DNA of 64,000 nt from Phytophthora colocasiae (taxonomy: Eukaryota; Oomycota; Peronosporomycetes; Peronosporales; Peronosporaceae): the NCBI GenBank assembly GCA_018806915.1, contig JAGKQI010000047.1, forward strand, positions 1,116,001 through 1,180,000, written 5' to 3'. The position numbers and the translations under genes are program-made. The first letter of the stretch is position 1. Each line of letters begins with the position of its first letter. The notes beneath the pieces were generated by a model. The model saw nothing but the letters and a program-made list of their open reading frames with translations. It searched no databases and was not told the origin of the DNA. Below are positions 1 to 10,100 of this stretch, piece by piece.

Positions 1-676
1 TCAATGCTCAGCAGGAACTTGACTTCACCCATGCTCGTCAAGGTGAATGCATTTTTAACTTTTCTGCAATCTTGGTACACAGAGTTGTCGGTCCCATCAA
101 CAGGAGGTCATCCACGTACACACTAAGGATCATCGTCACATCTCCGTCGTCGTTGTACATAGCGTAGAGGCCATAGTCACTGTCCAAACGGGTGAGACCC
201 AGCTTCTCAAGTATTGTATGCAATGTCTTGTTCCATACTGCAGGTGCTTGTTTCAAGCCGTAGAGAGACTTAATGAGTTGGCAGACCATTTGCCCACCGT
301 TTTCTTCGAACCCCACAGGCTGCTCCATGTAAATGAGCTCAGAAAGTAGACCGCACAAGAACGCAGTCTTGACGTCGTACTGTAAGACAAGCCAGCCACG
401 CTTCACAGCATACAGGATGACCGCTCGTATGGTCTCAAACCGAATGACAGGCGCAAATGTCTCCACATAGTCAACTCCATACTTCTGCTTAAAGCCATGG
501 ATCACCAGCCGGGCTTTGAACCGCTGAATTCGCCCTTTAGCATCTCTCTTGACCGCAAAGACCCATCGGTTTGTGATAACAGTCTGACTCTTGGTTTTGG
601 CTCGTACAACAAGCTTCCAAGTTGTGCGCGCAATGATGACAGCTCGTCCTCCATCGCTGCTTTCCACTCCGGCCAA
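1..676 (-). pseudogene. copia reverse transcriptase (RVT_2) domain, partial
   Basis: The protein shows the copia reverse transcriptase signature. It runs through RWVFAVKRD, the FKARLVIHGFKQ block, the DVKTAFL block, the SLYGLKQAPAVW block and the catalytic YVDD at about residue 190 of the long open stretch (38-676). Copies RNA to DNA for transposition. The upstream end overlaps the integrase reading frame in another frame at 502-676, so a frameshift near 640 separates them. After position 38 the expected continuation (a GEVKFLL-type block) is found one base out of frame, so a second frameshift lies near position 33. The remainder is outside the window. Confidence 0.88.
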
Positions 677-2436
677 TACTTACTCGCCTTCGCTTGCTTG
701 TAGGTATTAGGAATCGGAATGTCCGTCGTCGTGTTCATCACAGAACCGACCACATAGTCATTGAGACGAGCTGGTAGCTTCCTCATTCTGCGAGGGCTTG
801 AGCTTCGTACCTCCGCTGAAGGTGAGTCCGTACATCGTGGCTGGTACTCGTCGCTGGAGTCCTGCTCACTGCTTGAAGAGACTTGCCGCTTTCGCTTCTT
901 CTTCTTGTTTGTCGCAGCCGCTGGCTGCAACTCAGTACCAGGTGTTGCTGCAACAACCCCCACTGGCTCCGTATTCTCACCGATTTCCTTTTCAGGAGGC
1001 AGATTGGTTGATTTGGTAGCCGCAGGCACGTCAGGTGCGCTACCTGCTTCGGGAAATAGTCGGGCTTCAAGTGTAGATGTAATAGGCACCACCGGGATCA
1101 CATCCACAAGCTCATAGTCCCCAGGGAAATACAAGTTCAGCAGTAGCCGAAGGATGTAGTCATTCGCAACAGTAGACTTCTCATGAAAATATACGTTCCC
1201 ACTGCGTCGAGTAGTCACGGTTCCAGTTCGCAGGTCCATCAACTTGTATCCAGTCGTAGTAGTACTATAGCCCAGGAAAATTGACAGCACAGACCGCGGG
1301 TCCAGCTTTGCTCGCGTTGTACGGGTCTCAGGAGGTACGTACGCATGTACCAAGCAACCCCAAGTTCGTAGGTGTCGCAGCACCGGTGCAGTGGCGAACA
1401 GCAGTTCATGGGGCGACTTCCCGTTCAACGGAGCTGTCGGAAGGAGGTTCAGTGTGCCTACAATGTGTAGAGTAGCTTCACCCCACAACAGGTTCGGTAG
1501 ATTGGTTGCATGAAGTACTGCTCGTAGCCGTGGAAGCACTATACCATTGGCGCGTTCCACAATCCCGTTCTCTTCCGGGGAGTAAGCATTCGTGGTATTA
1601 AATTCAATGCCCTTACTCAAGCAGAACCGTTCCAGGTAGGTGTTCACAAATTCTCCACCTTGGTCTGAGTGTACCAACGTTACTGAATGCCCTGCACGCT
1701 TGAACTGAGTGTTGAGCCGCAATACCAGTTCTTCGATTAGCTTGGCTGCTTCGTCTTTATGCTTCAGCAGATAACACCTGTATCGCGCTGCCTCATCTAC
1801 TACCAGCATGAACATCTTTTCGCCAGTTGCCGTGTCTTGATTGATGCCGCAGAGATCAACAGATAGCTTTTCCAGCGGGTTCTTCCGCCGCCGTGGCCCA
1901 CGCTTGTAGGTGGTACGCTTGAACTTAGCCGATAAACAAGGAACACATTCATAGTCCTTCAACGACTGCATGTTAAAGTTAAAGCCAAAGTCGGCCTTGT
2001 CATTAGCCAACTCCTTGATGAGCTTCATGTTCACGTGTCCAAGGCGATTGTGCAGCAATCCCATCACATCCTTGCGCTCCTTAATAGCACCGACCAATCG
2101 CACAGACCACTTCGCACGCAGGCGGTATAGCAGGTCATGATGGTCGAAGCGCAGCTTCAACCCATCCTTGCAGAGCCACGCAGTGCTCTGGTCTTCATTG
2201 AAGACAAGCTTAAACCCACAGGCGCGCATGTACCCTAGGCTTATCAGGTTCACGTGGGCATTAGGAGAGTAGTGGACATTGTCCAGGCGGCGAGGCTCCC
2301 ACTTGCCTGTGACTCCGTTTTCGACACGAACACCACACTTCCACTTGTTTCCATGACTTCTGACTGGCCGCAGGCCATCATCACGTTGCTGGAAGTTCCA
2401 TGCTTCACATACGAAAAACAAGTCAAATCTCCGCAC
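502..2436 (-). pseudogene. copia integrase with GAG-pre-integrase zinc domain
   Basis: The 644-codon open frame begins downstream of the protease. It has an HHCC zinc domain (HNRLGH followed by CVPC, about residues 130-170). The integrase core follows, with first Asp in SVDLCGI, second Asp in HSDQGGEF and Glu in SPEENGIVERAN, so the DDE triad is retained. The core inserts the cDNA into chromosomes. A serine- and lysine-rich linker follows, and then the frame slips before the reverse transcriptase. The preceding frame ends immediately after the protease active site (DSGS then TAA at about 2445), so the protease is cut off from its body. Confidence 0.88.
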
Positions 2437-2444
2437 AGATTAAC

Positions 2445-3322
2445 TTACGATCCACTATCGAGAAGCCATTCAATTTCATCTGCCTGTAAGACAGGGACAT
2501 GCTCGTCGTCACCGATTACTGCATTCACTGCGTAATCAGGTGACGCTGGTGTTGTAGGAGAGTACGTAGGGCTGCGAACAACGGGGCTCAACGGAGGACT
2601 CGTGGGTGAGTACTGTGGCGACGCAGCACGTACAGTAACCCCACCAGCTCCAGTGTTTCGGCGACGGAGCTGCTGTTCCTTTTGCTCCACTGCTTGTAAC
2701 CCAAGTACCGAACGCACGTCGTTCAGCGAAATCAATCGATCATCATTTCTAATTCCACCAACAGCGTGCTCTGCATGTTCATCGCGAGATGTCATGCACT
2801 CTACCACCCTGTCACGCGAGACAGTCGGTTCATGTTGCCGAAGAATAGCTCCACTCAGAGAGCGCACTTGTTCGTCACCTTGATTGGTTTGGGTTTGACG
2901 ACGTCTTTGGCTGCACTCAGCATCACCACGCCAGTGGCCCTTCTCACCACAAGCATTGCACTTCGAGTTCCTTTTCTTTTTCGCAATCCTTTCTGCATTA
3001 GACTTGCCAGTGTCTGTAGATGCAGCACTTGAGCCACGGTTGCGACCGTATTTGCCACCGCGCTGGCGGCGAGGACCTTTTCCACTGTTGCCGTGCTGCT
3101 GCACACCATTTGCTTGGGGTTTACTGGCCAGGCCACGGCTGTTCGCAGCACTGCTGCTTGATTCACGCATTCGCTGGTTGCGTTGTATTTCTGCATTCTC
3201 CAGACGGCCGCGTGCGTCGCGCACCGTATATTTGTAGTCTGGATCACGGCGTAGCTTCTCCGTAACTTCATCTGCAATCGTTGGGTAGACTGCGTGAGCC
3301 TTGGTCAGCATAACCTTAGCTA
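2445..3322 (-). pseudogene. copia gag C-terminal part, zinc knuckle and protease start
   Basis: Minus-strand open frame left of the pogo insertion. It contains a basic Arg/Gly-rich stretch, then a CCHC-type knuckle with Cys-x2-Cys-x4-His-x6-Cys spacing; the last gap is six residues rather than the usual four. The tail is Pro/Ser-rich and ends in the aspartic protease active site EIEWLLDSGS. Gag packages element RNA and the protease matures the polyprotein. A TAA directly after DSGS truncates the protease. The 5' part of the same gag is across the insertion at 5934-6802. Confidence 0.8.
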
Positions 3323-3485
3323 CAGTGCACACGGTAATTAGTCTAGGTTGCAAAATAATCTCATACGCTAAATAATCTCACTGCACTTTACCGAGACTAA
3401 TTACCGTGTACAAGAATTTTGGAAATGCAAAATTAATCTCACTCCATAAAGTTCATAAATAATCTCAGTTGATAATCGGGCTTGA

Positions 3486-3556
3486 CACTGGTGCAGTGGT
3501 TAGATTACAGCCCTCACAATCACTTCACCAGGGTTCGAGTCCCTCGGCGGGGAACG
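3486..3556 (+). other. tRNA-like sequence inside the pogo leader (A-box and B-box like)
   Basis: TGGTGCAGTGGTTAGA resembles the D-arm/A box and GGTTCGAGTCC is a perfect match to the pol III B-box consensus, 33 bases further on. The anticodon region (CCTCACAA) would put CAC in the loop, but the flanking bases do not form a good anticodon stem and no convincing acceptor stem forms. I therefore call it tRNA-derived rather than a working tRNA. It is conserved in copy 2 at 48841-48908. Confidence 0.5.
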
Positions 3557-3559
3557 TAG

Positions 3560-3660
3560 GTCGGGTGTCAAATGTCCCTTTTAGTACAGGTCTGTGGAGT
3601 GTGTCCCGTGTGTGTCCCATGTGTCCCGATTTGACACCCGTGTGCCTCCCCGACCGTAAC
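3560..3660. repeat. inverted repeat in the pogo 5' leader
   Basis: GTCGGGTGTCAAATGTCCC near 3558 is mirrored by GATTTGACACCCG near 3628, allowing an RNA or DNA hairpin between the tRNA-like tract and the transposase. Also present in copy 2. A role in transposase binding or in limiting expression is speculative. Confidence 0.45.
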
Positions 3661-3890
3661 GGCTCCCCTCGTACTTAAACGAGATTGAACTGTAAGCATC
3701 GAAAAAACTGTGGCTTGACCATCTGTGACGGCAGCAATTAGATGCCTGGTCGACCGTCAAGGCACCACACCCAGTCGTTGTCGCTCGGTAAGCAGTTCTT
3801 CTATTAGACGATTCCTTTTGGACTTATTCCGGTCTCTTACTTTTTATCTAGCCATCAAGAAGGTCTATCACCTCACTCCCAAGCAGCAGT

Positions 3891-5800
3891 ATGAGTACAT
3901 CCAGCAACAGCTCTCCCTGTGGAGGATGTGGTGACATGGTGGGAGGGGTGCACACTTGCCCCTCGTGCTCTGTGCACATGCACCCGTTTTGCGGTAAGCC
4001 CATCGGAAAGGAAGGCTTCGGGCAGCCCGTCATCTGCCCTCGGTGCGAAGCTAAGGAGGTGAGCCCAGCAATTCCGTCGTCTTCACCTATCGTTGCGGCT
4101 TTTCAACGCGCTGGTATGAAGGAGACTTCAACTAAAGGACTACAAGAGGACGATGTAGACGTGGTGTCCAGTGAAGACGAATCTGATTATACTTCAATTG
4201 CTGATCAAAACAAGGACAAAGAGAACAACGCCGTGCGCAAGCCGCTGATTCGTAGTAGACCTGCCGTCACACCCATTCGTCAGCGACAAAAGGTGGTGCA
4301 GTGGCTGATTGCACGCGTGAGTCAACAAGATAAAACAGGGCAAAAGGGTCTGTTCGCTGCCGCCGTCGATGCCTTTCCCGAGATCTTCAGCTCCCAAACG
4401 CGCAACGCAAATATTGCGAAGGCCATGGATTGGTTTAAAAAGAAGGAGATGCTGCTAGCGGTAAAGCGTGGGGCCAAGACGCTTTCCTCGAAAAACCAAC
4501 AAGGGCGTAGGCGTGTGGATTTGAAGGTGTTCCCTGGTCGTGGGCGTCGCCGCAGCGCCTGGGTAACGTGGTTGTACGGCCACCTTGTCAGTGAATTTGA
4601 CCGTCTTCGCAAAGCCGGTTTGAAATTCGATGCACCGCTACTGCGCCAAGTGGCGCTTCGGATTTTGAAATCCCAAGGTGAAGGCTATGATGAGTTAAGT
4701 GTTGACGAGCATGGTTCACTGCTGAAGGATAAGATTACACCGCGCTGGGTCCAAACCTTTATGGAGTGTCATGGCATCGTTCTTCGAACTCAAACTGGCA
4801 AGAAGCAAGTTAGTTCGGCTAAGCAGCGAGAAATCGAGGAACAAGTGGCTCGTCACCTGGGGGAGCTCCAGCGTGGTTTTGAGGATGGCACGCTCAATGA
4901 AGACACGGTTGAAAACATTGACGAAACCCATTTTGTTATTGACTTTGACAATGGGAAGACGCTCGGATTCGTTGGAGAGACAAGCGTTAAATGCGCAGAC
5001 GTTGTATCAGGTGGTCAAGGAATGACCATGGTCGTCAGAATTTCTGGTGGTCCCAGTGCCAGAATCCACCCTCCCATGATGATCCTCACGAACCAAGACT
5101 CTAGCTATCCCATTCGCGGAGTCAAGAATAACATTCCTGGCGTTTGCTACCGCACAGGTCCCAAGGGTTGGATGGATAAGAGAATCTTTCGTGAGTACCT
5201 TGCCGAAAAGCCATGAACCCGGATCGTCATGGCCGGACAAAAACGATCTACCTCGATAATTGCTCCTCGCATTTATCAGAAGATGAATGTATGGAAGAGC
5301 TGAAGACGCTAAATGCACGCCTCCGGTTCTTACCACCAAATGCTACAGACCTCTGTCAGCCTGCGGATTCATTCGTGATCGCAAAGATCAAGGACGTTTG
5401 GTCAAGAAAGTGGAATGAGAGGAAGATTGATCTTATCGAGGGTGATCAATGGCAGGATGCTATTCGGAAGGACGGCTCGTGGTCAGGAAAGCTGAAGAAA
5501 CTAGGAAAGGCCTTCTTTCTATCCCTTGCATCGGAGGCGGTGAGGGAGGTCAATGCCAAGAGAGACAAGAACGGCTTAAGCTACGCTCGCAAGGCCATGA
5601 TTCGTTGTGGACTCTCGCTAGGTGTTGATGGAACGTGGAGAACGACTCAGCTTTTTCCTCACTTACAAGAGATAATTCGTAAGTACCCTGAGCACTTTGC
5701 TGAAGGCGTTGCAGGCGAGAAACGCACCACTAAACACCGTGACGATGACACTGCTACAATCAACACCTTGCCTGATGGTAGAGTTTACGCCGACATCTAG
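3891..5800 (+). pseudogene. pogo-like (CENP-B/DDE_1 type) transposase, one frameshift
   Basis: The start ATG at 3891 opens an N-terminal Cys-rich zinc finger (CGGC, CPSC, CPRC, about residues 8-48, PHD/RING-like). An acidic linker, a helix-turn-helix-like region (about 125-260) and the DDE catalytic domain follow. The first Asp is in NIDETHF, the second in YLDNCSSH and the third acidic residue lies in or just after CQPADSF. Compared with copy 2, this copy lacks four bases at about 5211, which shifts the frame between LAEK and MNPDRHGR. The product would therefore stop after 441 residues, before the second catalytic Asp. An optional upstream exon ending at about 3788 with a GT-AG intron to about 3854 is possible but leads into a different frame, so I keep 3891. 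Confidence 0.85.
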
Positions 5801-5933
5801 ATAGTGAGATTATTTTAGAACACCAAAAATAATCTTTGTTCGTAATTAATCTCACTCAGACTAATTCATGTGAACTCCCCTAAAAGCACCTCACATAAAA
5901 TAATTTCAATGAGACTAATTACCGTGACCACTG

Positions 5934-6802
5934 TAGTCGTGAGTCTGAGATGGGGTCATTATTTTCCGCTAGTTCGCGCTGCATCTTCAGTAGGTCGACG
6001 ATGTAGTCTCGCACGGGCTCGTCTGTGCGAAGCATTCGCCCGTAGATTCGTTCCCAAATCAGCACTGTGTTTACCCCTCGCCCTTGGCCAAAAATCCTCA
6101 GCTAACACCCGCCATAGCTCGACAGGGTCAGCCAGGTTAACCACATCCTGGTAACGTATAAGGGTTTCATCAGAGATGGCCGAGACAAGAAGGCCATTTG
6201 CTTTGCGATATCTGCTATTCCAACAGTCCTTCACGTTAGAAAACCAGTTGTCGTTGAAGAGTTCCTTGCCCAGGACAAGCTGGGCCATGTTTGAGACGTT
6301 TAGACCTGTAAGCACTCGCAGGCGCCAAGCAGGGTAATCCTCCGGCTTGGACAGCTTTTTGTCCACCTGCAGGGTCACTACGGCTGCTACTCGATTCATT
6401 TTGTCCTCAGGTTCAGTGTCAGCTTTTCTGCGGCTCGCGGAGCTACTTCCAAAGGTGTCTTCTCGGCGAACTGGGGGAGAAGGCGACCGTTCTTTCAATG
6501 AGCGAACGGTCAGTTGCCAGTTTGCTGTCTCCTTCTCTTCTACAGGTTTGGCCAATGAGCGTTGCCCATCTTTTGATTCCGCCAATGAAAATACAGAATC
6601 TTTCACTGTCACAGGTACCCGAGAGTGATGGTCACCAATCGTCGGATTGGAACTTTCAGTCAAATCTCCTTTCTCATCAGAGTCGGCGCAATTTGATCCC
6701 GAGGGCACCGCTCCTGTTGCAGTCTGGTTGTCTCCTTTGCATCGCTGCTCCGCACCACTGGAACGTTTGTTGTCTTGGCTTGCTTCTGTTGTTGGGCTCA
6801 TA
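5934..6802 (-). pseudogene. copia gag N-terminal part
   Basis: The open minus-strand frame extends to 7026, but the first plausible start is the ATG at about 6802 (MSPTTEAS), because the residues before it look like untranslated LTR or leader. A charged Ser/Thr-rich N-terminus is followed by a gag core with WRLRVLTGL, LFNDNWFSNV and VNLADPVELWRVL, typical of copia gag. The frame is lost shortly before the pogo insertion at 5933, and the same protein resumes beyond it at about 3320. Confidence 0.75.
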
Positions 6803-7026
6803 ACCTGAGACGTGCTGTGTGCCTTGTAGTTATCGTCAGCGTGACGTAGGCTCCAGCAGCACGTATACTTTAAGGAAGAGCAAGATAGACGAGGTGGAAG
6901 GCAGGGAGTTGCCTGGCAGAATGCCGCGGCGGGAACAACCAAGGTGAGGAGCTTGAGTACTCGCTGGTACGATTGGAAGTGAGAGCAGAGCTGCGCCGCA
7001 GCCCGCTCCTCAACCTTGGGACCCAT

Positions 7027-7446
7027 GATGTATTTAATGAGCAGTTGCTAACCACTCTCGTTGTCCTATCTAGCTGCAGGTGCTGGTGCTGAGGATTTGG
7101 GCGGTTGCAACCGCCATGAGAGGCTGCGCCACTCATCATCGCAGGAGGAATATGGAGTACAATCGCGTACGCGATGTTGTGGCCGCTGTTACACGTCGGT
7201 GCCAGCACTGCTCGCTCACTGGTACACTCTGGTACCTCACAGCTAACACGTCTTGTATATGTCTAGCGAGTCTCGCCGTCGAATTCGCATTTGCAGGCGC
7301 GCAGGACGATTTCCAGATTTCTAAAAATCCCAGATTTCTAAAAATCCCAGATTCCTAAAAATCCCATGGACTCCGAATTGGGATAACCCAGCCATGTATT
7401 GTGGATCCTCTGTGGATGGGATAACCCAGCTATGAATTTGTGGTTA
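7027..7446. other. copia leader/LTR region and short tandem repeats, no gene
   Basis: No coding stretch is supported. Positions 7314-7364 hold three tandem 17 bp units beginning CAGATTTCTAAAAATCC, the last with one change. TGGGATAACCCA occurs twice at about 7378 and 7418. The left part probably contains the 5' LTR of the copia element, which I could not bound. Confidence 0.4.
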
Positions 7447-7954
7447 CCGAATAATACTTCTCCGATCCGACACCCGACCTGCAGGTGAGGTTCAAAATGC
7501 AAAGACGTGTTCAAAGTTCAATCTGCCGTGCATAGCCGTTAAGCCGTCTACTCTGTCAAGTTGAGCTCCGACAGCATCCTATCTACAGCATCATCACTAT
7601 CCTTTGTTCATTACAAAATTCTGTTTTATCCAGTAGAATCGGCAAAGCAAAGTTTACAGATCGCCTTGTTAGTTTCAAAGGAGGGGAAATCCTTTTCACC
7701 GGCTGGGCCCGTGTTTTGCACTCTCCTGCCTGCACCCAACGTCAGGTCAACCGCTATTATAAATAATATTCAACCAATCGAAGAAGTGATTTGCGGAAAA
7801 TGGTCAGTAAACAGTTGGAATGAGAGTCCGTTCTGTGTTGGCTGCGGGAATGTCGGGTCGGACAAGTAGTTGCAGGCTATAGGCCAACTTTGAAAATGGC
7901 CAAAGGCGAGGTGTCGGATCGGACAAGTTGTCGGATCGGAGAAGTATTATTCGG
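7447..7954. mobile_element. MITE, 508 bp, with 26 bp perfect terminal inverted repeats and TA duplication
   Basis: Positions 7447-7472 and 7929-7954 are perfect inverted repeats beginning CCGAATAATACTTCTCCGAT. TA flanks both ends (7445-7446 and 7955-7956). The TCGG(A/G)TCGGACAAG motif is repeated inside the right end at about 7855 and 7916. There is no transposase inside; the internal open frame (7561-7869) resembles nothing known. TA duplication suggests mobilisation by a Tc1/mariner or pogo-class enzyme, but the termini differ from the pogo copies here. Confidence 0.8.
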
Positions 7955-8574
7955 TAAGCTTAACACGTAAGTAAGCAGAGTCGTGACTTTCAGCCAATCA
8001 GGATTCCGCTTAGCGCTGATTGGCTGACGGAAACCTTCATAGATATCACCCTTAGCCGGTTTATATCGCGGAGGTGCGCTTGCTACAACCGCTTCTCCGC
8101 TAGGAACGCATTGCAGGTATGGTCATGAAGATGCTGTCTAATTGTATGCCAAGTTTCGCCGCTCATTTCGCTGTATTGACTGCGCTGTGGGCTGGCGGAG
8201 ATCTAAATTGACCTTGATACTCTTTATTCCGATAGGTTTGACGCTTCACTATAGTATCAAGTCAAAGAGGTTCCCAGCCGTAGAACTGCCACTTCTCTTT
8301 AGAACGTGTAACTTCTTTTAGCGTATGCTACTCCCGCAGGTAGAATTCTACCTGAGAATCTAAGCGGTAGTGCTCGATAAGCTGGTACAGCCGCAGTAAA
8401 TTCTGCTTGGCGCTGGTACCGCGGAACTTGCCAGCTAAGTTGAGAGCTGAGCTTGAACTCGGCCAGGATTTCCTCCAACCCCGTTGTAGTTAGGTAATTG
8501 GAGATTCTAGGCAACATTTTGTTCACTTTAGTGCTTCATTTACCGTAGATTGCTTCGGAATCACTAGCACTGCA
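7955..8574. other. intergenic, no gene
   Basis: Nothing codes convincingly. A perfect 10 bp inverted repeat centred on CAGCCAATCA / TGATTGGCTG (7991-8000 and 8017-8026) contains two opposed CCAAT motifs. The 3' flank of the NLP gene lies at the right end. Confidence 0.3.
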
Positions 8575-9345
8575 CTAAAATGGCCACGCTTTTTGTAGGT
8601 TTGCCTCGAAGTTTTTGTCAGTAAAGGGGACCTGTGTATCCCCAAAATCTGCGGCCTCTAAAGCTGCACGAGCTTCGTCCGTAAGTTGGTTCCACATGAT
8701 GAGATCCTGAGATTCGCCGTCGCTGTACGCGAAACTCATCCCAATCCAGTCGAATTTATCAGGAAACAAATGAGCGAACCTCATAGTTGTGTTGGATCCG
8801 CCAACGTATTTGTAGGTATAGTTCCACCGACTAATCCTCCCTGTAGTGATCTGCTCTGTGCCCGCATAAGCCATCATAGGAATCGCCTTTTGATTCTGGT
8901 ACGGTTCTTCGTTACGCTCAGCCACAGTCAAGAAAACGAGCTTTTTCGGCTCCAGAGTCTGTTGTGACAACGACGCACCGAGAAACGTGACGTTCTCCAA
9001 CGCAGGGTTATCAATCCATATCACCACATTCGCCCAGTCGTGTCGCCCTGCAGCCCTGTAACCACAAAAATTCTTGGGGAAGTACCAGGCATACATCATC
9101 GCCCACTTATCTTGATACCACGCAGATCTGCCGTACACCTGGGACCCGAGAGGTGCTTCCGTACAATCTTCCGTGTCTTTTGTCCCTTTGAGCCCTCCCG
9201 TGATCTCTCCAGCAGCATTCACTGCTGGAAAAGAAACACACCCAGCTCCAATTTTTAGTTGCGGCTTGTACTTGACTGCTGCCTTTTCCGATATGGTGAC
9301 GGGCTCGGGCTGAGCGAAGGGTTTCACTTGATCATGGTTGACAGT
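8575..9345 (-). pseudogene. necrosis- and ethylene-inducing-like protein (NLP/NPP1 family), 5' end lost
   Basis: The open frame runs 9498-8575 (307 codons), but resemblance to the NPP1 family begins at about 9345 (VNHDQVKPFAQPEP). Secreted NLPs act on plant cell membranes and cause necrosis. Visible family features are paired Cys residues, the SQVYGRSAWY block and the central heptapeptide region at about residues 149-156. That region reads AAGRHDWA, so its first and last positions differ from the family consensus, a pattern seen in non-cytotoxic members. No signal peptide is present: the first 50 residues are unrelated and run toward hairpin-repeat DNA, suggesting the true first exon was replaced or deleted. 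I judge it a pseudogene or non-secreted remnant; a spliced upstream exon cannot be excluded. Confidence 0.75.
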
Positions 9346-9518
9346 GTCTGTACTATGGAAAGAGACTAATTCCGAGTACCAGTGGCCGGATTTCGAGTAC
9401 ACCAATCGACTTTGAGAGGTTTTGCAAAACGAATTGAGGTCAGTTCGTACCGGTACTTTTGCGGTTTTTCTAGCGCACAACGACTCGAGGACAAGCACGG
9501 TGGAGAACGCTGGCTGGC

Positions 9519-9948
9519 GGTTTAACGCTCCGTGTGCGGAGCACGCGGGCTTAAACCCTAGCGCTGCCGACGATCAAGCGAAGGCGAAGCCGGAGCGGGC
9601 ATATGCTGGCGGTTTAATGCTCCGTGTGCGAAGCACACGGGCTTAAACCCCAGCGCTGTCGACGGATCAAGCGCAGGCGAAGCCGGAGCGGGCTTAGGGT
9701 CTGTACTCGCGAGCATAGCGAGCCGCTAGGGGTGGCTGGGATCGCGCGGAGCGCGTAGCTGGGCAGTAAAGGACAGCAGAGAGAGGACAAGCGCGGTGGA
9801 GAACGGTGGCTGGTGGTTTAATGCTCCGTGTGCGAAGCACACGGGCTTAAACCCCAGCGCTGTCGACGGATCAAGCGAAGGCGAAGCCGGAGCGGGCTTA
9901 GGCTGGCGGTTTAACGCTCCGTGTGCGGAGCACGCGGGCTTAAACCCC
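9519..9948. repeat. four palindromic hairpin repeats (40 bp) with shared spacers
   Basis: Units at 9519-9558, 9611-9650, 9815-9854 and 9909-9948 each run from GGTTTAA through CCGTGTGCG to GGCTTAAACC. The outer arms GGTTTAA/TTAAACC and the inner arms GTGTGC/GCACAC form a near-perfect hairpin. Compensating changes (GTGTGC-GCACAC versus GTGTGCGGAGCACGC) keep pairing partly intact. A conserved spacer with GATCAAGCG and AGGCGAAGCCGGAGCGGGC follows the first three units, and GAGGACAAGC-CGGTGGAGAACG precedes units 1 and 3. Open frames across it on both strands are repeat translations, not genes. Confidence 0.75.
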
Positions 9949-10100
9949 AGTAATACGGACAATAAATGAGTTAAAAATAATGAATGCTTCGTTATGGCTG
10001 ACTTGTTCTTAGCGGCAAATCCGCCCTGCACTCGCCATTCTGCCAGGTTACCCTTGTACTTTTTTCCCGCCAATTTTTTGTACTCGGAATTCTGCCATTG

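Larger units (their letters stand above)
3323..5933 (+). mobile_element. pogo/Tc1-mariner-like DNA transposon, copy 1 (2611 bp), inserted in copia gag
   Basis: The element starts CAGTG at 3323 and ends CACTG at 5933. It is flanked on both sides by TA (3321-3322 and 5934-5935), the target duplication typical of Tc1/mariner/pogo elements. The terminal inverted repeats are about 22 bp with two differences and contain CACGGTAATTAGTCT. The same motif recurs inverted near 3400, and ATAATCTCA repeats nearby look like subterminal binding sites. It carries one transposase gene and a tRNA-like tract. A near-identical copy lies in the opposite orientation at 46522-49065. Confidence 0.9.
1..7026 (-). mobile_element. 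Ty1/copia retrotransposon, degenerate, split by a pogo-like insertion; 3' end off window
   Basis: On the minus strand the order from the right is gag, pogo insertion (3323-5933), rest of gag with zinc knuckle, protease start, integrase, then reverse transcriptase running off the left edge. Integrase before reverse transcriptase is the copia order. Removing the inserted DNA rejoins gag across the interruption, so copia arrived first. The frame is broken at about 2440, at about 640 and near position 33, so the copy cannot make a full polyprotein. RNase H and the 3' LTR lie beyond position 1. The 5' LTR should lie at roughly 6800-7250, but I could not delimit it because its partner is not in the window. 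Confidence 0.9.

Noticed and set aside
761..1117. Plus-strand ORFs across the copia integrase
   Set aside because: Shadows of the minus-strand pol frame; no domains.
3486..3556. Functional tRNA gene (CAC anticodon)
   Set aside because: A and B boxes are good but the anticodon and acceptor stems do not pair, and it lies inside a transposon.
7991..8026. Opposed CCAAT boxes as a bidirectional promoter
   Set aside because: No gene starts on either side within a plausible distance; a chance or repeat-derived palindrome is as likely.
9519..9948. CRISPR-like array
   Set aside because: Units are irregularly spaced, the spacers are themselves repeated, and the context is a eukaryotic genome.
9726..10073. 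Minus-strand ORF with repeated GFKP-C-AHGALN peptide
   Set aside because: The peptide is only the translation of the palindromic hairpin repeats; the opposite strand gives an equally repetitive frame.
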